A DNA stretch of 64,000 bases from Stercorarius parasiticus (Eukaryota; Chordata; Aves; Charadriiformes; Stercorariidae), in the NCBI GenBank assembly GCA_013396915.1, contig VWZL01002060.1, positions 302,205 to 366,204 of the forward strand, read 5' to 3'. The stretch's first letter is position 1. The number at the start of each line of letters is the position of its first letter. Of the stretch, positions 25,164-35,600 are shown piece by piece. The position numbers and the translations under genes are program-made. Under the pieces are notes generated by a model that saw only the letters and a program-made list of their open reading frames with translations, made no database searches and was not told where the DNA came from.

Positions 25164-25495
25164 TAACCATATCCTACAATTCTATGATTCAATCTTCGGC
25201 TGCTCTCCAATGACCAGGGTATTTCTTGCCATGTTGTGCCTAGAATGACACATCGCAGTACACCATCCCCTCATCAAACAAAATAATCTCTCTGTTCTTC
25301 CACCCTTCTCTCCTGCTCGCCCAGAATGACATCTGCCTTTTTCCTCCCCCAACAGCTAATTATCGCCTTGCATTTAATGGTCTCTACTGTAACTTATCCA
25401 CTCCCACTGTACTGCTGCTCTGCCAGCTCTTTCCCCATTTTGTACTTGAACGTCTGATTTCTCCTTCTAACTACAGCACTTTGCGCTCGCCTTTA

Positions 25496-25800
25496 TCAAA
25501 TTTCTTCCTGTTATTTCAGGCCATTTTCCCTGCATATTACAGCCATTTCAAATTCCGATACAGCCCTGGAAAGTGCCTGCGTGTATTCTCAAGTCGGTGA
25601 CAACCGCAGATTTTTATACCGGCTATTTATTTCACCGCTCCAGTCATTAATGGAGTTGTGGAAAAATACAGGCCCTACAACAAAATGCATAGCGGTCCCA
25701 CACAAAATACCCTCTCTGGCTACATACCAATAACTATTCCAAGCGCAATTTTTCTGCTACATTGTGATAATTCAGTTCTTTTCTTTCTCTTGCTTGTAAA
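25496..25800 (-). repeat. Ancient L3/CR1-like LINE remnant
   Basis: Diverged antisense LINE. Ordered matches to the L3/CR1 consensus as I remember it include TTTCAGGCCATTTTCCCTGC, a CTGGAAAGTGC block, GTGACAACCGCAGATTTTTAT, CAGTCATTAATGGAG and ACAGGCCC, ending near ATTGTGATAATTCAG. Such old copies in otherwise repeat-free DNA are often preserved because they became regulatory, but that is not shown here. Confidence 0.6.
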
Positions 25801-26420
25801 AAGGATATAGTGAGGCAAAGAAAACATAAAATACATCAGTTTTCTCTGAATCATCCATCATTTTTTCTCCATCTCCTCATCTTCTCACACTTAATCATGT
25901 TGCTTTCCTTCCAATTTCTGCAGTTCCATTTTGATTGATCCTTACAAGTCCTCGCTATGCCATTTTTTCCTTCACATTAGGAGATTGCTACTGGGCCATT
26001 AAAAGAAGCACCTCTCTTCATTTATCCCACCCATCATCTCCCAAAAGGACCCAGGTACCAACACCCACACCTACTGAAACTGCTTTTTGAGGTCCTTATT
26101 CTGCTTCTCTCATCTCCATGCTTTCTCAAGAGCACCAAACACAAGCTCCACAGCCACTTTCACCTGAATTACCCCTGACTTCAAGATTTTGAACCACTTC
26201 TAATAAGCCTGACTGTAATCCAGAACAGCCAACTCTAGACCACCACCTTGTACCTTCTGAAATACAAACTCTGCCTCTGGGGAAAAAAACCTAATCCATT
26301 AACTCTTTGTCTTTTCAAGTCTGCCCATGTTGGGTACTTTCCCAACAGATACTCAAGTAGCGAATACTTCCCATTTCCACCAGACTTCATTGTTTGGGGA
26401 TACAGGTGGAGGAAAAATTG
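25801..26420. other. Intergenic, nothing recognised
   Basis: Pyrimidine-rich unique sequence leading into a CR1 copy; no gene or RNA seen. Confidence 0.5.
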
Positions 26421-27262
26421 TGCACGAGCCGGTAATGTGCGTGTGCAGCCCAGAAAGCCAACCGCATCCTGGGCTGCATCACAAGTGTAGCCAGCAGGGC
26501 GAGGGAGGGGATTCTGCCCCTCTATTCCGCTCTGGTGAGACCCCACCTGGAGTACTGTGTCCAGCTCTAGAGCCCCCAGCATAAGAAGGACATGGATCTG
26601 TTGAAGCTGGTCCAGAGCAGGGCCACAAAAATGCTCAGAGGGCTGGAGCACCTCTGCTGTGAGGACAGGCTGAGAGAGTTGGGCTTGTTCAGCCTAGAGA
26701 AAAGCAAGCTCCAGGGAGACCTTTTTGTGGCCTTCCAGTCCCTAAAGGGGGCTTAAAGAAAGATGGAGCAAGATTCTTTTACCAAGGCCTGTAGCAATAG
26801 GACAAGGGGCACAGTTTCAAACTGAAAGAGGGTAGGTTTAGATTGACATTAAAGAAGAAATTTTTCATTATGAAGTTGGTGAGGCACTGGCACAGGCTGC
26901 NAAGCAAGCTCCAGGGAGACCTTTTTGTGGCCTTCCAGTCCCTAAAGGGGGCTTAAAGAAAGATGGAGCAAGATTCTTTTACCAAGGCCTGTAGCAATAG
27001 GACAAGGGGCACAGTTTCAAACTGAAAGAGGGTAGGTTTAGATTGACATTAAAGAAGAAATTTTTCATTATGAAGTTGGTGAGGCACTGGCACAGGCTGC
27101 CCAGAGAAGCTGTGGATGCCCCATCCCTGGAGGTGTTCAAGGCCAGGTTGGATGGGGCTTTGAGCAGCCTGGTCTAGTGGGAGGTGTCCCTGCCCATGGC
27201 AGGAGGGTTGGAACTAGATGACCTTTAAAGGTCCCTTCCAACCCAAACCATTCCAGGATTCC
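26421..27262 (+). mobile_element. CR1 LINE, long 3' fragment (with assembly duplication)
   Basis: The longest continuous CR1 3' piece in the window. It runs from ACGAGCCGGTAATGTG through CAGCCCAGAAAGCCAACCGC, GAGACCCCACCTGGAGTACTG, AGGGCCACAAAAATGCTCAG and GGACAAGGGGCACAGTTT to GACCTTTAAAGGTCCCTTCC and ACCATTCC. Decayed remnants of the reverse transcriptase C-terminus are expected at its start. A 199-bp segment occurs twice around N26901 (see findings), so the true length is probably about 642 bp. Confidence 0.93.
26702..27100. repeat. Exact 199-bp direct duplication separated by one N
   Basis: Bases 26702-26900 and 26902-27100 read identically, from AAGCAAGCTCCAGGGAG to CACTGGCACAGGCTGC, with N at 26901 between them. 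No substitution was found in line-by-line comparison. This fits two overlapping contig ends joined by a token gap rather than a biological repeat. Confidence 0.95.
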
Positions 27263-27945
27263 CAAGCTTTAGAAACAGAGACCTGCTAATGCTCAGCATC
27301 ACGTCTCCAGCCCTTTCAGAACCACAGGTCTCTCTCTCAGTGCTGCAGTTTAATTCCCAAAGTCTCTGCAATACTCATCAAGTATTTTTGACATATATTG
27401 ACATTGAGTTCCTCCAGTGTATTCCTCATACCAGTGTACAGACGTTTTAGCTTAACATGTTGCTTCATTGTCTCTCCTGCCTCTTACAGTCCCAGCTCCA
27501 CTGAATAATTCATTTACATCAATGAAGTGCAACCGTCTGTCAGGACACAGAGTTTCATAGCAGAAGCTAAGACAGAAACCAGCACTTCAACCCTCTCCAC
27601 CATCTGGATTTGAGCCCTACAGACTAGAAATAACAAATATTGATTGTTTTCTTTCTCTTGGCTAGAAATGCTGTTTAAGAGTCACAAATCTCTCCTGAAA
27701 GTTTATTTGTAACTAGCACGCTTCCACGGAGAAAGGTTCTGAGAAGTCAGTATTTTTGACTGACCAGCCAACCAAGCTTTCCCTAGCACCTGCCAAAACA
27801 CGTCATTGGAAGAAGCCTGGTCAGCTATTAAGAGGACCGTACAGCAGTCAAAACACTCTCAGTACCCAAGGGAGTACATTGCTATAATCGTTATCACACA
27901 GAAATATAGCAGGTCCCCTCCACCCCCCCAAATAACCACTCTTAC
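27263..27945. other. Intergenic, nothing recognised
   Basis: Unique sequence between the long CR1 copy and the candidate poly(A) site; base composition shifts to AT-rich from here rightward. Confidence 0.5.
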
Positions 27946-27960
27946 TGCAGTGCCAATGTC

Positions 27961-27966
27961 TTTATT
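27961..27966 (-). terminator. Candidate poly(A) signal AATAAA
   Basis: AATAAA on the minus strand is followed about 10-15 nt downstream by a GGCACTGCA stretch suitable for cleavage, then by a GT- and G-rich element (GTGGTTATT and a run of seven Gs). This hexamer, CA and GU/G-rich order is a complete vertebrate poly(A) site. It would end any minus-strand transcript crossing here, most plausibly an extended CDC123 mRNA. Confidence 0.45.
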
Positions 27967-30397
27967 ACTATAAAAACATATAATCACGCATTACTGCTTA
28001 AGGACTCGGTACCTTTGAGAAAGCTTCAGGTCTGCACAAAATAGCCCAGTTACGGTGACAAGTCTTATTTTAATACTATATAATTTCAGGATGACCACAA
28101 GTTGGAGAATTTCTCTTTACAGTGGTCATCAAATTCAAACAGAAATAAAGACAGTGTTAATTCAACATCCAGGCAAACTTCTGTGTGTTAAGACAGATGT
28201 ATTAAGCCTCTAAATACCAGCATTACCATATCCATCATGAATCAAAAGCACTATGGTCTGTCTCGGTATTACGCTTTAAGGCCCATCTTATTAGCCAAAA
28301 GTATGTATTTTAGTACAATATTATTTATTGAAGAGATAGATTTGCTATCCAGACATAACCTTGGCCTCTCAGGATAAAATTATTTACCAGTTGCCAGGTT
28401 GATTTGCCCATTTATATTCACTGAAAGATGCCCCCTGGTCTTCTCCAGCTATTCGACACTTCAGATTTGGGACAGTTTGTGAAAGCTGAACTAATTCACT
28501 TGTGCACAAAGGTACCAGACGTATTTTTACACAGGTCTGTCTCCACTGATTTATTTTGGAATCCTTTCATCTGGCAATGCTCTCTTGAAAGCCTGAAACC
28601 ATGACAGGTTAGTCTAATAGTCTGTGTTGCTTCAATGGGCATCTGAACAGCATCTCACTGGGTACCTTTCTTCTGGCCAGCACTGCGTCCTGAACATCAG
28701 CAACAAGAGATATGTGAAATTTCTAGCTAAGAACATCAGATGCAGTTATGAGGCTTTTACAAGCCACTGTGACCAAAATCCAACAAGTGCTATTCATTTT
28801 ACTGAGACTCAGAGCTGGCTATCATTCCAGTACTTTTAGGGTTTTTCAGATATTACAGAGCACCACTCAGAAAATCTCTTTCTTAACGTTCACCCAAAAA
28901 TTAAGAGTGGTGGGTCAAGAAAAATGAAGGCAACACTGGAAAAAGAGAAGCCAAAGGAGTACAAACAGAACAGACAGTCTGCAGCCCAGAAGTACAGGAG
29001 TATTATTCCAAATCCCAAACTAAGCCAGTACATGTTAATAACTACTACTTATGGGGTTACCGGAATCCTGATCCCCACTATGCGTCTGGGAGATTAAATA
29101 TCGCAAGCATTGGCTGGGAAACAACAAAGATTCTTCTTTGGCGCTCCTGTCAGAGCTGCCGTCCAAGAACTGAGCGTGGACTACACTCACTACACTTCAG
29201 CCATTAGACACAGCCAGACTTAAGAGTCTGGCAAGCGTATGATCTGTACAAAATGACTGCATGCTGCATCCCTCTGAAGCTTCTCATGTTTGTTATCTAG
29301 GTGCCATTACAGTATCTTTATATGATGTTTTAAGCATATAACTAAGAATACATAGCGTATAGTTAGCCCTTACTCAGCAAATGGTGATCATACCATTGAA
29401 TCACATGAGTAAGGACCTGAACAACTAGAATTTTCTATCTTCAAATTTCTGTATGATGTCTAGAGGCAGAAACTGATTTTATGACGACCTGAAATAGAAT
29501 TAAAACACTGTCATATACTATTCATTTTAAAACTGATCTGAAACATTTTTAATGTATCAACATTAGCTTCCTCACCTCCCCAAGAGGAATAAGTTTGTTA
29601 ATTATCCTTGCAGCTCAAAAGGTCATATGGGATGAAAATTCATTTTGAAGAGGAATCTTTAATCTAGCAGACAAAAAAAATTCAACGTCTGGTAACCTGA
29701 AGTTGGAGTAAGCAGCAAAGTAAACAAAGTATGTATTTAAATTGTAAGGATATGGTATTTTGGTGAATCTGATTACGTAGAACAGATTTTTATAGTGGGG
29801 ACTCTTTCTGTATCAGAACCTGAACATGGGACTAGTATTTTTGCTCTGCTACCTTTTATGGTCTTCGTTAAGACTAAACCCAGAAGAAGTGACATTAAGT
29901 TCCTGCAACTCTGATATAAAGTTAGTTATCAGTGTTTGATAGCTTGGCTGAGCAGTCCATTAATTCAGATTGCTCATCTGTTAGCAAACCATAGGGGAGA
30001 AAAACAAACTTTGAATTCACTTATCACTAGCATATGACTATAAAGAGAAGTCTTTGAGTATGTTAAAGAGCTGTTGAAACTGATGGGGGATGGAGGTGTA
30101 GGCTGTGACAGAGGGCGCTGGGTAGGAGACAGAAGCAGCACGGCATGGTATGATGGAGGTCCTTTAACTAAAGGCCAGCAGAGGCTAGCAGCAAGCAAAG
30201 CCATTTAGGGAGCCAGGTGCTTGGCCAGTGTCTGATTCCACGGCAATTTGTCCTAGAAGAGCTCAGCTATAAGTGCAGAGCACTCAAAGACAACTGCAGC
30301 TCTTGCAAATGTATGAAAGCTGCCAGCAAGTCTAAGGGCTCTGCACTGATTACAGTCAGTTCATTTGGTGACGCCATTTTCAGGATAAATAATAAAG

Positions 30398-30585
30398 TCA
30401 CAGAATCATAGAATGGTTTGGGTTGGAAGAGACCTTTAAAGGCCATCCAGGCCAACGCCCCTCCAATGAGCAGGGACATCTTGCATTAGATTAGATCAGG
30501 TTGCTCAGAACCCTGTCCAACCTGACCTTGAATGCTTCCAGGGAGGGGGCATCTCCCACCTCTCTGGGCAACCTGTGCCAGTGTA
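30398..30585 (-). mobile_element. CR1 LINE, 3' end fragment
   Basis: Antisense CR1 beginning at its 3' tail (CAGAATCATAGAATGGTTTG on the plus strand), then GGTTGGAAGAGACCTTTAAA, TCCAACCTGACCTTGAATG, CTTCCAGGGAGGGGGCATC and GGGCAACCTGTGCCAG. The element has the same orientation as CDC123 and sits in its downstream region. Confidence 0.95.
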
Positions 30586-32593
30586 AAGGACTGTTAAAAG
30601 GCTACGGGGCTCCAGCCTACTCCCCTAAAGGGACAGCCTAGAGTGTAGAGGGTCCCATCAAACTGGTCCCGATACCATATATGTGCTGGTGAATATCCAG
30701 CACAGAAAGCTGTGATAATGGTAAATTAACTAGCAAAGCCCACAAAAAAGTTGCAGGAAACTATCTTGCAGCTTTAAACCAAGACTCGGTATTTTTTAAA
30801 GATAATAATCTGTAGTTCAGAAGCAGTTATGAAGCTGCTGGAAATTCCAGGGCGTTATCTATGTAAAGGAAGTGTGGTTAGATCATCACAATAGTTTAAG
30901 TTATGGCTAGAAGCTTTAAAAGAAAAAGGAAAGCTTTGTTGACGTGATTTAGAGACATTTATACTCAAATATTCTCTCCGATAAGGGTGAGAAAAACTCA
31001 TGCAAAGTCCTGCAGTATGGCAGGACTAGGTATAGCCCAGCCCTGAGCTAGTGATCATTTAATTTGTGTACAAAAAGCTAAGAAGCAGATTCCACCGCTT
31101 CAGACGAAAAAGGTAGGGCAGACCTTGTAGCCTCAGACTCCAGGAGCTGTCATCTGCGATGTTTCACCAATGTATTTAGTAGAACCGGATTCTCAATCTG
31201 CATAATCTTTAACCAGAGTAAGTATTCATTCAAAAGTGAAGCTAAATACAGACAGTAAGTAATAATTTAACATCTAAGCTCAGATTTAACATTTAAGAAG
31301 AGATTGCAACTGAGCACCATATCAATTTGCCAGCAAAAGCAAGGCAAAGAAACATGAACAGCTTTTATACACACACAAGTTATCACATAACTGGTTCGAA
31401 ATAGGAACCAGTTCCCAGGGGCTCGGAGCACCTCCAAACGTCCTTTCGTTTCAATAGGAATTGTGCACACTGTTAATAAATGACTGATGCCATGCAGACA
31501 CCTATATCCAAGTCAGTTGGTTCTTTGTCTGAAATTGGCCCCCCCGCCCCCCACAATAACAGCAATCGGTAACAAGAGCTTCTGTTTCCTCAAATTTAGT
31601 CAAGCTTCCTTTTATACAAAGAACATGAAGAAGCACTAAATGAATACAGAATTTTAAGACCTGAAAGAGTAATCATTTTCTTAAGAAACTCAAGAGATGT
31701 GATACAAAAGAAACAAGACTGAGTCCACATATAAAATTACAGGTTGACGTTATGTTTAACTATTTATATGAAAGCCACAGCTGATGTCGGGTATGTAACG
31801 ATGTTAAAAAAAACAAGTTCCAAGAAAGCTTTACTATGAAAATGAGATAAAATTTGGTGAGGTTTAACAAATTTCATAGCTTCAGCTGCTGTGAAAATAC
31901 TATTTTACTTGAAGTGCATTCAGAATTTCAAATTCCTGAAATGCAAATTTTTCAAACCTTAAGTAGTCTACTATAGCTATAGCTGTTCTCTGAAATGAAG
32001 GATTAGCCCTCCTAAAGAAAAAAAAAAATACTTTCTCCACTTTTTTTTTCCTTTTCTTATTTTACATAAAGGAAGGATGAGAAGTGCTCCCAAAACAGAG
32101 TTAATTTACAATTTTAAAAGGTTACTACAGAGAAAAGAATGTACATTCCTTTCTTTCCTTGTGACTATACTATATTTTAAGAAAGACTGTGCCTAAATTC
32201 AGAGAATGCTTGATGTTTTAACTGCGCAAGCATTAAATGTTGTCATATTTATCATGGAAGAGTCTGATGGCAAACTTCCATGGCACCAATCTTCACATTA
32301 TGAGATGGGAAAGCAGTCGTTCAGTTGCACTGAGATTGTTGCTTGCTCGCACCATGGAAAAGTTGCATTTAACCTGGAATCCAGTGAGAACTCACCCTGA
32401 CCTTTCATGGTTCCCTGAAAAAGCTTTTCTACACTTTTATATAAACCAACAGACACACAGGACGAACAGCTCTTCAGTTCTTTCATTGACTATAAAAAGC
32501 AGGTTTTCTTTACATCAATAGCTTAATAGTTATGATAAATACAGCTTTTGCCACTTTTCTTGCTCGTAATTCAGTGTAATGCTTCTTGATACC

Positions 32594-32620
32594 TCAGTCA
32601 TCATCTTGCTGATTTCTTTT
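32594..32620 (-). CDS. CDC123: CDC123 last coding exon: KRNQQDDD and stop
   Basis: The terminal coding piece reads KRNQQDDD followed by TGA (32594-32596), after acceptor TTGACAG. Human CDC123 ends KRNQQEDD, so this 27-nt segment is the true C-terminus, 811 nt below the previous exon. It is too short to stand out on its own. It was found by matching the expected tail, the acceptor and the phase. Confidence 0.93.
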   Translation of the reverse strand, partial: KRNQQDDD

Positions 32621-35600
32621 CTGTCAACGGAACAGGAGAGTTGACACATGTTAGGACACAATTACCTGAAGTAAGAGCACTAATAAATCATGACAAGTGT
32701 TTCCAGATACAATGGATATTAGACAATGACTGCATTTCTAAGCCTTTTTTTCGAATGGTAAGAGATAACATTTCCAGCAAATAGACCACAGCAACATGAA
32801 CCTTCTCCCCCATCCCAAACTATAGGATTTTATTTCCAGTAAAGAACAAGATTCGCCCTGTACATTAGCCAATAGACTATACGAGAACCAGAAAACATGA
32901 TGGCAGTGGCAGAAGTCAGTGGTCAAGATGAAGGCAAACTGCCCTCCCTTCCATAGCTTACAAAGATGTCAAGTTTTCATGTCACTTATCAAAGGAACAA
33001 AAAATTTGTACTGAAAAAGGACCAAGTGTTTAAGGTTTTTTCCTAATATACTTACCTTCTAACCTTTAAAAAAGTTCTTAAAAGCATTAGCTTCAGCAAT
33101 TCAGAAAATACATTTCCATGGAGACTACATTTGTGTTTTCATTTAAATAAGAAAGAAAACAGTTAGGTCCTTCAGTAAGATTTGTCAAACTACATGCATT
33201 GCTTCCCTTAGAGATAAAAAAGTGACATCAGGATGAAAGCTTGCTCTTCATGAGTTAAAAAACAAAAATAAATGGTAAATCAACCCAACAATACATTGCA
33301 TGATGGCTTCATACATTCCTTTTTCTGTAATTGTATAACCTACGTTAACTACAAAAGCACCATTCCAGGCACTTCGATGTTGCCATTTCACAGACATGGA
33401 AGGTCAGAATTTTTTTTTCACTACTTCTTACCAGTTTAAGAAAGTCGATTAATTTGTGAACATCCTCTCCTGTAGAAAGGTCCACAAAATCTTTCGGCAG
33501 TCGGTAACTCAGGTATGGACTAGGCTGGACAGTAACTTTACTGTTCGTACAACGGAAAACTGGGTAGTCCTTTGGAAAAGATATTGGATAAGACAAGAAT
33601 AGTGTATGTGAATAAAGCTAGCAATGTTTCTTGAACTCCTCTGTGAGGTTGTCTGAGGTACTTTGCCAATAAGTTTATTTGGCATTCATTCAACTAAACC
33701 TGTGCCTTCTAAAAGTTGTAGTTTTCTTATAAAAAAAAACTCTGCCCACTTAAGAGCAAAAGTTAAAGTGTTAGTAACAGTCAAATACAGACAGTCACTC
33801 CCTCACTTCACTCTTTCTATTATGTATCAATTATTAATGCATTTATTATACATACGCTCATAACTGTGCTGTAATAATGGAGCTCTAAGGAACTTCGGGC
33901 AATAATATCTACATAAATATGCAGATAAAGGAAAACTTTAAAGGAAGAAAAAAACCCAACATCGGTGGTCATCACCCTTTCAGAAGGAGCACAGCTATGG
34001 TATCCACCCGGCAGAAAGTCACATCCTCTGCACTTGGCAGAAAAGATGTGGCAACCCCGACAGAGCTCCCACAAAACCATGCAGCCATCCAAGCCTGGGC
34101 TGCAGGGAGTGCCAGAGCCTTTCCCTGGTACCGGATGGCAGCGGCGAGAGCTGTGTGAGGTGTGACCAGGTGGATGATCTACTCAGCCTGGTGGCAGAGC
34201 TCCAGGAGGAAGTAGAAAGGTTAAAGAGCATCAGGAAGTCTGAGAAAGAGACAGACTGGTGGAACCATGCTCTGCCCTCCCTGCGACAGAAACAGGAACA
34301 ACCACTAGGAAAAACCCAAGATCAAGGAGATCCTGTATCCTCCGCCAACAGGCTGAAGGCAGTAGTAGAGGGAGGTGATTCTGCCCCTCTACTCCACTCT
34401 GGTGAGACCCCACCTGCAGTGCTGCATCCAGCTCTGGAGCCCTCAGCACAGGAAAGACATGGACCTGTTGGAGCAGGTCCAGAGGTGGCCACAAAGATGC
34501 TCAGAGGGCTGGAGCACCTCTGCTATGAGGACACGCTGAGCTTCTCTTCTCAGCCTGGAGAAGAGAAGGCTCCAGGGACACCTTATTGCAGCCTTTCAGT
34601 ACTTAAAGGGAGCCTACAGGAAAGATGGGGACAGACTTTTTAGCAGGGCCTGTTTCGACAGGACAAGGGGTAATGGCTTTAAACTAAAAGAGGGTAGATT
34701 TAGACTAGATATAAAGAAGAAATTTTTTACAATGAGGGTGGTGGAACACTGGCACAGGTTGCCTGAGAGGTAGTAGATGCCCCAACCCAAACTATTCAAT
34801 GATCCTACGATAATCTTTATGATAGAATCCCTAAACTTGTCTTCACAGGTTCCTTGTTTAAACCCATGTTTGCAAATATAACCTTAGTGGAATTATGATC
34901 TACGCTTTCCAACTAATTTACTCATTGAAGGAATAAATATCTCCATAAAATAGCAAAAAATATCTCTAAACACTCGATTGTAGCAACAGGTTTTGGGTAA
35001 CTTGATTCAATTTTCTATTCAACACACTGACATGCAACATAATTGCCCACTGTATGGCAACAAGCAGCTTCATTTTAAAGACAGAAGTTCAGTAACTTCA
35101 CACCAGATTCTGTGATCGGATGTAAGCTGGAGCACGAAGACAACTCAGTCTGCTTTTCATTCAGGATTACACCAGAGAAAACTGTGTAAAGCGTCTGGCA
35201 CTGAGAAAAAGAAATCCTCAGAACAAAATTCAGGTGTCCCATGGACAGCTCAAGAATCGGGAGTGTGTTTTAATAAAGGAGACACAGCTTTTAGCAGGAA
35301 GATTCATTGAATGGATTTTCATACAGCAATAGCCACACGGTGAGACTAAACCGGCATGAATGTTAGCCTGCAGAGTGGTGTATTTCCCTCCCAATATGTT
35401 ACGAAAATGGTGACAGAACCAAAGCAAAGCTTAAATGTTAAAAATCAGCACAGTAAAGCACATCATTTCAGTTACCTCTAATGCAGTTTAACGGCTAGAA
35501 AATAAAGAAAAGCCCACGCTATCTGACTAGCCATCTCTCCTCAGACAACTACTAAGTGTTTCCCTAGATCAAGTAACATGCTACTTTATATCTTCTATCC

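Larger units (their letters stand above)
27946..32593 (-). other. CDC123: CDC123 downstream sequence / candidate long 3' UTR
   Basis: About 4.6 kb of AT-rich sequence follows the stop codon. I see no conserved protein in any frame. It holds one antisense-inserted CR1 end (30398-30585) and several possible poly(A) hexamers on the minus strand: ATTAAA at 31058-31063, AATAAA at 28550-28555 and AATAAA at 27961-27966. The last has the best context. The human transcript has a short 3' UTR by my recollection, so cleavage may occur much nearer the stop. UTR length is inference. Confidence 0.35.

Noticed and set aside
26235..26651. 138-codon minus-strand frame
   Set aside because: Overlaps the antisense of a CR1 copy and unique flank; no domain, no codon signature.
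28624..28839. 71-codon plus-strand frame in the region downstream of CDC123
   Set aside because: Short, no homology recognised, no start or splice context; consistent with chance in AT-rich DNA.
34155..34643. 162-codon open frame with a coiled-coil start
   Set aside because: Its first part is CR1 ORF1 and the rest is out-of-context CR1 3' sequence; annotated as part of the mobile element.
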